Assembly: GCA_035638775.1 (NCBI GenBank)
Contig: DASQZJ010000002.1
Coordinates: 186,001 to 250,000, forward strand
From: DASQZJ01 sp035638775
GTDB taxonomy: Bacteria; Pseudomonadota; Gammaproteobacteria; UBA5335; SLRW01
DNA: 64,000 nucleotides
Direction: 5' to 3'
The notes under the pieces were generated by a model. That model saw only the letters and a program-made list of their open reading frames with translations, had not been told where the DNA came from and did no database searches. Shown one piece after another: positions 33,587 through 41,745 of this stretch. Position numbers and translations under genes: made by a program. Numbering within the stretch: position 1 is the stretch's first letter; every line of letters starts with the position of its first letter.

Positions 33587-34528
33587 TCACGCCGCCCGGT
33601 GGCGGCCCTGCCGCTCCACCGGGGCGCGCCCGAAGTCGTCGGGCAGCTCACCCGCCACGGCGGTCTGCCGGACGAACTCGCCGATCTCCGGCAGCACCGG
33701 CCCCAGCATCCGCAGGGGAGCCGCCAGTGCGGCCATCAGGCTCGTGTGACCCAGGCGCCGGTAGAACACCAGCCGGGCGCGAGTGCCGCGTTCGGTGAGG
33801 CGACGCCACAGGCGCTTGCTGTTGCCCGGGCTTACGGCCCGGTCGCGGCCGCCCGTGAGCAGGAGGAACGGGGGGGCCTCGCCACCGGCGAAATTGATCG
33901 GCTGCGACAGCGCGTGCCGGGCTTCCGGCCCGAAGATGTCGCGCAAATCGGGCTCGCGCAGCGGCAGGAAGTCGTAGGGACCGGCCAGGCCCACCACCCC
34001 CGCCAGCTCGCGCGGCGAGCGGCCGACCGCTTCCAGGTAGCCCGCATCCAGTGCCAGCAGCGAGGCGATGTGGGCGCCCGCCGAGTGACCCATCAGCACC
34101 ACCCGCCTGGAATCCGCGCCCAGCTCCCCGGCATGCGCCCGCGTCCAGGCCACCGCCGCCGCGGCGTCGTGCATGAATGCGGGGAAACGGACCGACGGAT
34201 ACAGGCGATAGTCCGGGATCACGACGGTGGTGCCGAGCGACGCCAGGGCCTGACCCACGAACCGGTACCCCGACCGGTGCCCCTGGCTCCAGCGGCCACC
34301 GTAGAAGAACACCACCACGGAGCCGTCGGGCCGCTGCGGGCGGTACACGTCGAGGCGATGCTCGGGATCGTCGCCGTATGCCCGGCCCGACAGCACGGCG
34401 TAACCGCGGTGCGGCACCAGGAAACGGTTGAGCAGCCGCTGGCCCGGCGAAAGCCGGCGACCGCCATGTGCTTGTTCCAACGGCTCCTCCGGGCTTGGAA
34501 TTCCGGGTTTCCCCCCAAACGGGGCCAA
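33587..34528 (-). CDS. Alpha/beta hydrolase, esterase/kynurenine-formamidase-like
   Basis: 313 residues. VVVFFYGGRWSQGHR (oxyanion hole, GG after the first strand), nucleophile elbow LMGHSAGAHIA, an aspartate candidate in LLTGGRDRAVSP and catalytic histidine in RRLGHTSLM. The HGGxW-like arrangement with Tyr replacing His resembles the carboxylesterase/kynurenine formamidase branch. No signal peptide. Convergent with the class II aldolase and divergent from the HD-GYP gene. Confidence 0.85.
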   Translation of the reverse strand: MAPFGGKPGIPSPEEPLEQAHGGRRLSPGQRLLNRFLVPHRGYAVLSGRAYGDDPEHRLDVYRPQRPDGSVVVFFYGGRWSQGHRSGYRFVGQALASLGTTVVIPDYRLYPSVRFPAFMHDAAAAVAWTRAHAGELGADSRRVVLMGHSAGAHIASLLALDAGYLEAVGRSPRELAGVVGLAGPYDFLPLREPDLRDIFGPEARHALSQPINFAGGEAPPFLLLTGGRDRAVSPGNSKRLWRRLTERGTRARLVFYRRLGHTSLMAALAAPLRMLGPVLPEIGEFVRQTAVAGELPDDFGRAPVERQGRHRAA

Positions 34529-34625
34529 ATGCGCGCGCGGACATTCAGAATTCGATTAAAATAGCATACGATGTCTGAAGGGTCGCGGAGCCGGAGTCAC
34601 CTTCGCGGCCGGCCGGGAGTCCGAC

Positions 34626-35969
34626 GTGAGCGAAGAACGCAAGGTATACGTTTCGGACCTGATGCCGGGGATGTACGTGTCGCGCCTGGACCGCCCCTGG
34701 CTCGAGTCCCCGTTTCCCTTCCAGGGATTCGTACTGGAGAACTGGCAGCAGGTCGCGGAAGTGCAGAACGCCTGCCGGTATGTCTACGTGCAGGCCGGGG
34801 CTGCGCCGCCGACCGCCGGCGCCCAGACCCGCGGCCCGGGCGGCGCGGTCGCGCGCCCGGCGGCGCGGAACGGGGGGCCGGGCGTAATTCGCAAGGTGCA
34901 GCCCGTTTCCCGCCCCGAGCGCAACAACGCGAGCTCCCGTGCCGTCCCCTGGGAGGCGAGGCTGGCCCGGCAGCTGGGCCGGGCGCCGCAGCATCCGCCG
35001 CCGGTGACCGCTTCACTGGAGCAGGAGGTGCGCGCCGCGCGGCCGCTGATCCGGGAAACCCGCGGCCTGGTGCAGCAGCAGATGCAGGATGCCCGCAACG
35101 GGCGCAGCCTCGACACGCCGGCGGCGCGCGAGTCGGTGGAACACATCACCGAAAGCATCCTGCGCAATCCCGACGCCCTGGTCTGGCTGTCCGGGCTGAA
35201 GAAGCGTGACGAGTACACCTACCTCCATTCCCTGTCCGTGTGCATCCTCAGCGTCTCGCTCGGCCGACACCTCGGCCTGCCGCGGGAGACGCTGCTGGAG
35301 CTCGGCTTCGGCGCGTTCCTGCACGACATCGGCAAGATGCACATTCCGGACAGCGTGCTGAACAAGCCGGCACAGCTGACCTCGCAGGAGATGGAGATCA
35401 TGCGCAAACACCCGGAGTTCGGCGTGGAGATCGTCGACGGCTCCGAGCGCATCCCCGTCAGCAGCCGCAACGTGATCTTTTCGCACCACGAGCGCCTCGA
35501 CGGCAGCGGCTACACCCAGGGGGTCGCCGGCGGGCAGATCCATCCGCTGACCCACATCGTGTCGGTATGTGACACCTACGACGCGATCATCAGCCAGCGC
35601 CCCTACAAGAAGGCCAGCTCGCCGGTCAATGCCACGGCCGCGCTGTACCGGGCCCGCGGGCGGTTCTTCGAGCCCGAGCTCGTGGACCAGTTCATCCGCT
35701 GCATCGGCATCTACCCGGTCGGCAGCCTGGTGGAGCTGAGCACCAGCGAGGTGGGCGTGGTCGTGGCGACCAACGAAGAGCGCCTGCGGCCGAAGGTGCT
35801 GGTGGTGCTCGACGAGGAGCACCATCGTCTCGACGAGCCCTACGAGGTCGACCTCTCCCGCACCCTGCAGACCCGCACCGGCCAGCGGCTCGACATCGAG
35901 CGCTCGCTGGAGACGGGCGCCTACGGCCTGCAGCCGGCCGACCTGCTCGAGCACGTGGAGCAGGCCTGA
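34626..35969 (+). CDS. HD-GYP-family cyclic di-GMP phosphodiesterase with DUF3391
   Basis: Degrades cyclic di-GMP. 447 residues. The N-terminal 60 (KVYVSDLMPGMYVSRLDRPWLESPF) are DUF3391, common before HD-GYP. A disordered Pro/Arg/Gly linker follows, then the catalytic domain at about 195-370. HD is at 233-234 in FLHDIGKMHIPD, HHE at 287-289, and the signature loop reads DGSGYTQGV at 292-300, with Thr replacing the usual Pro of GYP. It is soluble. Together with two GGDEF genes in the window it points to active c-di-GMP signalling. Confidence 0.9.
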   Translation: MSEERKVYVSDLMPGMYVSRLDRPWLESPFPFQGFVLENWQQVAEVQNACRYVYVQAGAAPPTAGAQTRGPGGAVARPAARNGGPGVIRKVQPVSRPERNNASSRAVPWEARLARQLGRAPQHPPPVTASLEQEVRAARPLIRETRGLVQQQMQDARNGRSLDTPAARESVEHITESILRNPDALVWLSGLKKRDEYTYLHSLSVCILSVSLGRHLGLPRETLLELGFGAFLHDIGKMHIPDSVLNKPAQLTSQEMEIMRKHPEFGVEIVDGSERIPVSSRNVIFSHHERLDGSGYTQGVAGGQIHPLTHIVSVCDTYDAIISQRPYKKASSPVNATAALYRARGRFFEPELVDQFIRCIGIYPVGSLVELSTSEVGVVVATNEERLRPKVLVVLDEEHHRLDEPYEVDLSRTLQTRTGQRLDIERSLETGAYGLQPADLLEHVEQA

Positions 35970-35990
35970 GGCGGGCGGGCGCCCGCGGCG

Positions 35991-37169
35991 TCACTTGAGC
36001 TCGCGCATCGCGCGTGTCAGCCCCTCGATGGTGAGCGGGTACATCCGGTCTTCCATCAGCTCCCGCGTGATCTGCAGCGACGGAGTGTGCTCCCAGCGAC
36101 GCTCCGGCTCGGGGTTGAGCCAGACCACGTGGTCGAAATGCTCGAGCAGGCGCTTCACCCAGGTCGCGCCCGCCTCCTCGTTCATGTGCTCGATGCTGCC
36201 GCCCGCGTACAGGATCTCGTAAGGGCTCATGGTGGCATCACCCACCACGATCACCTTGTAGTCCCGGTCGTAGGTGTTGAGGATCTGCGCGATCGGGATC
36301 CGGTCGCTGTGCCGGCGGCGGTTGTCCTTCCACACCGACTCGTAAATGAAGTTGTGGAAGTAGAAGTACTCCATGTGCTTGAGCTCGCTGCGCGCCGCCG
36401 AGAACAGCTCCTCGCAGGTACGCACGTGCTCGTCCATGGATCCCCCGACGTCGAGGAACAGCAGTACCTTCACCCGGTTGTGCCGCTCCGGGACCATGCG
36501 GATGTCCAGGTAGCCGCCGTTGCGGGCGGTGGAACGGATGGTGTCGTCGAGGTCCAGCTCCAGCTCGGTGCCCTCGCGGGCGAACTCGCGCAGGCGCTTC
36601 AGCGCGACCTTGATGTTGCGGGTGCCGAGCTCGACGGTGTCGTCGAGATTGCGGAACTCGCGCTTGTCCCAGACCTTGACCGCGCTGCGGTTGCGTCCGC
36701 CCGCCTGGCCGATGCGGACGCCCTCCGGGTTGTAGCCGTAGGCGCCGAAGGGCGAGGTGCCGGCGGTGCCGACCATCCGGTTGCCGCCCTCGTGGCGCTC
36801 TTCCTGCTCCTCCAGGCGCTTGCGCAGCTCCTCCATGAGCTTTTCCCAACCGCCCATGGACTCGATCATCGCCTTCTCCTCGTCGGAGAGGTTGAGCTCC
36901 GCCTGGCGTGCCAGCCATTCCGCGGGGATCTCCTTCTCCACCATCAGCCGGGCGAGATCCTCGATGCCGCGGAAGTACGCGCCGAAGACGCGGTCGAACT
37001 TGTCGTACTGGGTCTCATCCTTGATCAGGCTGGCGCGGGCGAGGAAGTAGAAATCGTCCACGCTGCAGGAGACGATGCGCTCCCTGAGCGCCTCCAGCAT
37101 GGTGAGGTACTCCGTGATGGAAACCGGGAGCCCCGCGCCCCTGAGCGTGAAGAAGAAGTCGATCAGCAT
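35991..37169 (-). CDS. VWA-domain protein of the CoxE type
   Basis: 392 residues. The helical N-terminal half includes a charged coiled stretch (LMEELRKRLEEQEERHEGG). The C-terminal VWA-like domain begins RVKVLLFLDVGGSMDEH: metal-site motif D240-x-G-x-S244 instead of the canonical DxSxS, a form seen in CoxE-like proteins. It is paired with a MoxR AAA+ ATPase gene 68 bases upstream on the same strand. MoxR/VWA pairs act as chaperones inserting cofactors or maturing metalloenzymes. The client is unknown, though a bd oxidase operon is adjacent and divergent. Confidence 0.87.
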   Translation of the reverse strand: MLIDFFFTLRGAGLPVSITEYLTMLEALRERIVSCSVDDFYFLARASLIKDETQYDKFDRVFGAYFRGIEDLARLMVEKEIPAEWLARQAELNLSDEEKAMIESMGGWEKLMEELRKRLEEQEERHEGGNRMVGTAGTSPFGAYGYNPEGVRIGQAGGRNRSAVKVWDKREFRNLDDTVELGTRNIKVALKRLREFAREGTELELDLDDTIRSTARNGGYLDIRMVPERHNRVKVLLFLDVGGSMDEHVRTCEELFSAARSELKHMEYFYFHNFIYESVWKDNRRRHSDRIPIAQILNTYDRDYKVIVVGDATMSPYEILYAGGSIEHMNEEAGATWVKRLLEHFDHVVWLNPEPERRWEHTPSLQITRELMEDRMYPLTIEGLTRAMRELK

Positions 37170-37237
37170 GCGCTTTCCCCTCGATGATCGCGCCCGGCCC
37201 CGGCCGCCGTCCCCGGCGGCGCTGCGGGCCGGCCGGC

Positions 37238-38092
37238 TCAGGCCTGGCGACGGGCCATGAACGCGAGGCGTTCGAACAGCTGCACGTCCTGCTCGTTCTT
37301 GAGCATCGCGCCGTACAGCGGCGGAATCGCCTTGCTGGCGTCCTTCCCGCGCAGCGCCTCGGGGGGGATGTCCTCGGCCATCAGCAACTTCAGCCAGTCG
37401 AGCAGCTCCGAGGTCGAGGGCTTCTTCTTCAGACCCGGGACTTCCCGCAGATCGAAGAACACTTCCATCGCCTCGCGCACCAGGTCCTGCTTCAGGGCCG
37501 GGAAGTGCACGTCGACGATCTCCTGCATGGTCTCCTTGTCCGGGAAGCGGATGTAGTGGAAGAAGCAGCGGCGCAGGAACGCGTCCGGCAGCTCCTTCTC
37601 GTTGTTGCTGGTGATGATGATGATCGGGCGGTGCTTCGCCTTGACGAGCTGCTGCGTCTCGTAGACGTAGAACTCCATGCGGTCCAGCTCGCGCAGCAGG
37701 TCGTTGGGGAACTCGATGTCCGCCTTGTCGACCTCGTCGATCAGCAGCACCGGCTGCTCGTCCGCCTCGAACGCGCGCCACAGCGGGCCCTGGACGATGT
37801 AATTCGAGATGTCGTGAACCTTTTCCTCGCCCAGCTGCGAATCACGCAGCCTCGAGACCGCGTCGTATTCGTACAGCCCCTGCTGGGCCTTGGAGGTGGA
37901 CTTGATGTGCCACTGGTACAGCGGCACTCCCAGCGCCCGCGCCACTTCCTCGGCCAGCATGGTCTTGCCGGTGCCCGGCTCGCCCTTGACCAGGAGGGGA
38001 CGCTGCAGCGTGATCGCCGCATTCGTCGCCATCATCAGCTCTTCGGTGGCGACGTACGTGTCGGTACCTTCAAAACGCCTGGTTTCAGCCAT
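37238..38092 (-). CDS. MoxR-family AAA+ ATPase
   Basis: 284 residues. Walker A GEPGTGKTML at about 37-46, Walker B VLLIDEVDKA, sensor 1 IIITSNNEKELPDAF and arginine-finger region LRRCFFHYIRFPD. The family is a chaperone-type ATPase that works with VWA partners, here encoded just downstream. The start at 38092 (MAETRRFEGT) is the first ATG before the core. The 398 bases upstream are shared with divergent cydA and hold an FNR-type site. Confidence 0.92.
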   Translation of the reverse strand: MAETRRFEGTDTYVATEELMMATNAAITLQRPLLVKGEPGTGKTMLAEEVARALGVPLYQWHIKSTSKAQQGLYEYDAVSRLRDSQLGEEKVHDISNYIVQGPLWRAFEADEQPVLLIDEVDKADIEFPNDLLRELDRMEFYVYETQQLVKAKHRPIIIITSNNEKELPDAFLRRCFFHYIRFPDKETMQEIVDVHFPALKQDLVREAMEVFFDLREVPGLKKKPSTSELLDWLKLLMAEDIPPEALRGKDASKAIPPLYGAMLKNEQDVQLFERLAFMARRQA

Positions 38093-38490
38093 TCGCTGCC
38101 TCGATTTCGCAAAAAGTCGACCCCGCCGCACGCGGAGCGGTGACAAACTGGCTCCACATTCTACTAATGCGACAGGGGGTAACGCCATGTTTCGGCGCCG
38201 CGGCGCCGGGCGCCCCCTCCGGTCGATCCGCCTTTGACGCAGGTCAACAACCCCGCGACGGTTGCCCCGTAGCATCGCTCCTGTCGGTCCCTCCGGTGCT
38301 GCGTCGCCGGGGAGCTGGAGCCGCCGCGGGAGCCGGCGGCGTCCCGGACAGGACGGAGGTGTTCCGGCGTCGCGTCCGGTCACGCACCGGGCCCGCAAGC
38401 CGGGACGGGGGCGAAGGCGGCCTTCAGCAGCCGGGGATCCTCCGCGGCGGATGGCGGCCGGCAACCGGGAACAATAACGAGGCCGTTCTC
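38093..38490. promoter_or_regulatory. Divergent intergenic region between moxR-like gene and cydA
   Basis: 398 bases without a convincing gene. A reading from 38140 in frame with cydA is an upstream extension with a Pro/Arg/Gly-rich, low-information translation. The notable content is an FNR-type palindrome (38234-38247) with a -10-like hexamer. The rest is GC-rich and shows nothing I can name. It must carry promoters for both directions. Confidence 0.6.
38234..38247 (+). promoter_or_regulatory. FNR/ANR/DNR-type operator upstream of cydA
   Basis: TTGAC-GCAG-GTCAA is a perfect 5+4+5 palindrome matching CRP/FNR-superfamily sites (FNR TTGAT-N4-ATCAA; ANR/DNR-like variants accept C/G at the inner position). 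A TAGCAT at 38270-38275 lies 32 bases from its centre, exactly the spacing of a class II activator at -41.5, giving predicted initiation near 38282 and a leader of roughly 210 bases. Oxygen- or NO-responsive control of the bd oxidase is inferred. It could also act on the divergent moxR-like gene. Confidence 0.7.
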
Positions 38491-40056
38491 ATGCATGACC
38501 TGCAGACCGTGGTCGACCTGTCGCGCTGGCAGTTCGCCGCCACCGCGCTCTATCACTTCCTGTTCGTGCCCCTGACGCTCGGCCTCAGCTTCCTGCTGGC
38601 GGCCATGGAGACGGTCTACGTCACGACCGGGAGGCAGATCTACCGGGACATGGCGAAGTTCTGGGGCACCCTGTTCGCGATCAACTTCGCCCTGGGCGTG
38701 GCCACCGGGCTGACCATGGAGTTCGAGTTCGGCACCAACTGGTCGATGTACTCGCGCTTCGTGGGCGACGTCTTCGGGGCGCCGCTGGCCATCGAGGGCC
38801 TGATGGCGTTCTTCCTCGAATCGACCTTCGTCGGCCTGATGATCTTCGGCTGGGACCGCATGAGCCGGGGCAAGCACCTGCTCGTGACCTACATGGTGGC
38901 GCTGGGCTCCAACCTGTCGGCGCTGTGGATCCTGATCGCCAACAGCTTCATGCAGGTGCCGCACGGGGCAAGCTTCGATCCCGTCACCATGCGGATGCAG
39001 CTGACCAGCTTCACCGACCTGATCTTCAACCCCGACGCCCAGGCCAAGTTCGTGCACACCAGCATCGCCGGCTACGTCACCGCGGCCATTTTCGTCGCGG
39101 GCATCAGCGCCTGGTACATGCTGCGCAACCGGCACATGGAGATCGCCAAACGCTCGTTCCGCATTGCGGTGCTGTTCGGCGTATTCGCCAGCATCGGCGT
39201 GATCAGCCTGGGCGACGCCCTGGGATTCATCGACGGCAGCAATCAGCCGCACAAGCTGGTGGCGATGGAGGCACTCTGGCACACCGCCGAGCCGCCGGCC
39301 GGCTTCACCGTGTTCGCGATCCCGGACCAGAAGGAGCAGCGCAACCTGGCGGCCGTGAAGATCCCCGGCTTGCTCACGCCGCTGGTCACCCGCACGATGG
39401 ATACGCCCATCCCGGGTGCCGACACGCTGGAGAAACGCGCCGCCGCCCGCATCCGCGACGGCATCCCCGCGGTGATGGCGCTGCGCAAGCTCGCCACCGA
39501 CCCCCACGACCCGTCGGCCCTGGCCCGGTTCCGGGCCCACCGCAAGGACCTCGGCTACGGCTTCCTGGTCGAGCGTTACGCACCCGACCCGAGCAAGGCC
39601 ACGCCGGCACAGATCCGGAAGGCGGCCCGCGACACGATCCCCAACGTCCCGGTGATCTTCTGGTCGTTCCGCATCATGGTGGCGGCGGGCTTCGCCATGC
39701 TGGCGTTCCTGATCCTGGCAACGCTGTATTCGCTCAACAACCGCATCACCGAGAAGCGCTGGCTGCTCAGGATCGCGCCGTGGTTCATCCCGGTCCCGTT
39801 CCTGGCCTGCGAGGTCGGCTGGCTGGTCGCAGAGCTGGGACGTCAGCCCTGGACGGTGTACGGCGTGCTGCCCACCTGGATGTCGGCGTCCACCCACAGC
39901 GTCGCCTACATGGCGTTCTCGCTGACCGGGTTCGTGCTCATCTACAGCGTCTTGATCGTGGTGGAGATGTACCTGATGGTGCGGGCCATTCGGCGCGGCC
40001 CGCAGGCTCCGGAACCGGGTCCCGGCGACGGGGTCCCGGCCGGATACGCATCCTGA
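38491..40056 (+). CDS. cydA: Cytochrome bd ubiquinol oxidase subunit I, long Q-loop (bd-I type)
   Basis: Heme-bearing subunit of the high-affinity terminal oxidase in the inner membrane. 521 residues, like E. coli CydA (522). MYHFLFVPLTLG-type helix (ALYHFLFVPLTLG, H22 equivalent to the b595 ligand H19), NFALGVATGLTMEFEFGTNW, FVHTSIAGYVTAAIF (b558 histidine) and GRQPW before the last helices. The Q-loop is the long form: PDQKEQRNLAAVK to the DLGYGFLVERYAPD segment aligns with E. coli bd-I. The start at 38491 is the conserved MHDLQTVVDLSR. Operon with cydB and a CydX-like gene. Confidence 0.97.
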   Translation: MHDLQTVVDLSRWQFAATALYHFLFVPLTLGLSFLLAAMETVYVTTGRQIYRDMAKFWGTLFAINFALGVATGLTMEFEFGTNWSMYSRFVGDVFGAPLAIEGLMAFFLESTFVGLMIFGWDRMSRGKHLLVTYMVALGSNLSALWILIANSFMQVPHGASFDPVTMRMQLTSFTDLIFNPDAQAKFVHTSIAGYVTAAIFVAGISAWYMLRNRHMEIAKRSFRIAVLFGVFASIGVISLGDALGFIDGSNQPHKLVAMEALWHTAEPPAGFTVFAIPDQKEQRNLAAVKIPGLLTPLVTRTMDTPIPGADTLEKRAAARIRDGIPAVMALRKLATDPHDPSALARFRAHRKDLGYGFLVERYAPDPSKATPAQIRKAARDTIPNVPVIFWSFRIMVAAGFAMLAFLILATLYSLNNRITEKRWLLRIAPWFIPVPFLACEVGWLVAELGRQPWTVYGVLPTWMSASTHSVAYMAFSLTGFVLIYSVLIVVEMYLMVRAIRRGPQAPEPGPGDGVPAGYAS

Positions 40057-40078
40057 GCCTCGCGGCAGGAGAAGCATC

Positions 40079-41212
40079 ATGGAACTGTATGCCGTACTGA
40101 AAGTCGTCTGGTGGCTGCTGCTGGGCGTGCTGCTGGCCGGGCTCGCGATCATGGTCGGGATGGACATGGGGGTGGGCGCCGCGCTGCGCTACTTCGGCCG
40201 CAGTGACGGCGAGCGCCGCGCCGTGATCAACATGATCGGGCCCCACTGGGACGGGAACCAGGTGTGGTTCATCCTGGGCGGCGGCGCGGTGTTCGCCGCC
40301 TGGCCGACCATCTACGCCACGGCGTTCTCCGGCCTGTACGTGGTCATGCTGCTGCTGCTGTGGAGCATGATCATCCGGCCGCTGGGTTTCGAGTACCGCA
40401 GCAAGCTTCCGTCCCGGCGCTGGCGAAACGCCTGGGACTGGGGGCTGTTCATCAGCGGTGCACTGCCCATGGTCATCTTCGGCGCGGCCATGGGCAACAT
40501 GCTCGAGGGCGTGCCGTTCCACTTCACCTGGGACATGGTGTCGTACTACACGGGCAGCTTCATCACCCTGTTCAACCCGTTCGCGATCCTGTGCGGGCTG
40601 ATGGCCCTGGCCATGGCCCTGTACCAGGGCTCGGCGATGGTCATGACCCGCGGCGAGGGCGCCGTGCGCGACCGCGCCCGCATTCTCGCGACCTGGGCGG
40701 GGCTCGCGGCGCTGCTGCTGTTCACTATTGGCGGCATCTGGGTGAGCCAGATCCACGGGTACGTCATCACCGCGGGCGCGAACCCCGCCGGCCCGGCTAT
40801 CCCGCTGCACAAGACGGTCGAGGTCGCGCAGGGCGCGTGGCTGCGCAACTTCGGCACGCGTCCGGTGCTCTGGGTGCTGCCGGCGCTCGCCTACGCAGCG
40901 GTCCTGGCCGGTATCTGGTCGCTGCGCAGCGGACGCTCCCATCTCGGCTGGTGGCTCGGTGCACTGGGCTGGATCGGGGTGCTGGGGACGGTCGGCGCGG
41001 CGATGTTCCCGTTCATGATGCCCTCGAGCAGCAACCCTTCGCAGAGCCTGACGGTATGGGACGCCTCCTCGAGCCAGAGCACGCTGCTGTGGATGCTGGG
41101 CTGGACCGTGGTGTTCGTGCCCATCGTGGTGACCTACACCGGCTGGGCTTTCTGGGTGATGCGTGGCAAGGTAACCGCGGAGACAATAAAGAACGACGAT
41201 CACGCGTACTAG
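40079..41212 (+). CDS. cydB: Cytochrome bd ubiquinol oxidase subunit II
   Basis: 377 residues with eight to nine membrane helices; length equals E. coli CydB (379). Motifs: VWWLLLGVLLAGLAIMVGMDMGVGAAL at the start, INMIGPHWDGNQVWFILGGGAVFAAWP (the most conserved stretch), and the C-terminal helix with VVFVPIVVTYTGWAFWVM. It pairs with CydA to form the oxidase core. 22 bases separate it from cydA and 75 from the CydX-like gene, all on one strand. Confidence 0.97.
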   Translation: MELYAVLKVVWWLLLGVLLAGLAIMVGMDMGVGAALRYFGRSDGERRAVINMIGPHWDGNQVWFILGGGAVFAAWPTIYATAFSGLYVVMLLLLWSMIIRPLGFEYRSKLPSRRWRNAWDWGLFISGALPMVIFGAAMGNMLEGVPFHFTWDMVSYYTGSFITLFNPFAILCGLMALAMALYQGSAMVMTRGEGAVRDRARILATWAGLAALLLFTIGGIWVSQIHGYVITAGANPAGPAIPLHKTVEVAQGAWLRNFGTRPVLWVLPALAYAAVLAGIWSLRSGRSHLGWWLGALGWIGVLGTVGAAMFPFMMPSSSNPSQSLTVWDASSSQSTLLWMLGWTVVFVPIVVTYTGWAFWVMRGKVTAETIKNDDHAY

Positions 41213-41287
41213 GGCTGGCGCACGGGTCGACCGAAGAGCACGAGTCGCGGCCGGCAGCCCGGCGAGGGTCCGGACTGGAGGAAAGGC

Positions 41288-41473
41288 ATGGGACTGATCC
41301 GCTTCATTTTCTATTTCATCATCGCCCTGGTGGTGCTGTTCATGGTGATCCTGCTGGGCGAGAAGGGCTCCTGGTATTTCGCGTGGCTGTTGGGCACGGT
41401 GATGATCGTGCTGATCGCTGCGGCCGGCGCCGCCCTGCTGGACGCCCAGGAGGCACAACAGGGAAATACCTGA
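41288..41473 (+). CDS. cydX: CydX-like small bd-oxidase subunit with an extra N-terminal helix
   Basis: 61 residues. Positions 29-55 (WYFAWLLGTVMIV ... AALLDAQE) match the single-helix CydX/YbgT subunit that stabilises the bd-I heme site; E. coli CydX is 37 residues and begins MWYFAWILG. In front sits a second hydrophobic segment (residues 4-23, FIFYFIIALVVLFMVILLG), so this version should cross the membrane twice. The ATG at 41288 has an excellent GGAGGAAAGG site; an internal Met19 has none. It ends the cydAB operon. Confidence 0.85.
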   Translation: MGLIRFIFYFIIALVVLFMVILLGEKGSWYFAWLLGTVMIVLIAAAGAALLDAQEAQQGNT

Positions 41474-41556
41474 CCCGGCCCGGAACAGGAACGGCCATGC
41501 GGCCGGGCGCGGATTTCGCTCCGCCGGCGTGATCGGCGAGTGGCTGTATTGCTAAT

Positions 41557-41718
41557 GGTTTCAGGTTTTAGGTTTTAGGTAAGAGGGGCTCCGGTGGGTC
41601 CTTTCTGCCGATGCTGGTGCGGAGGCTCAGGATGTTCTCGCGCGACCGCCAAGCCTGACGGTTCCCGGGAAGCTACCGAGGACTGCCGCTTCTTCCCTAA
41701 AACCTAAAACCTAAAACC
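41557..41718. repeat. Inverted heptamer-repeat element (AGGTTTT arms) between cydX and cydC
   Basis: Two 28-base arms, 41557-41584 and 41691-41718, are inverted copies matching at 26 of 28 positions. Each contains about three tandem copies of the heptamer AGGTTTT (read CCTAAAA on the right); the right arm continues with one more partial copy to 41722. They enclose 106 bases of GC-rich spacer with no ORF. The AT-rich arms stand out sharply from this high-GC genome. It sits between two convergent operons. Candidates: a miniature mobile element, a long hairpin acting as bidirectional transcript end, or a protein-binding repeat. Confidence 0.75.
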
Positions 41719-41745
41719 TAAAGCCCCCGTACCATCCCACCCGGA

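Noticed and set aside
41342..41473. Shorter CydX starting at the internal ATG (Met19)
   Set aside because: No ribosome site precedes it, whereas the upstream ATG has GGAGGAAAGG.
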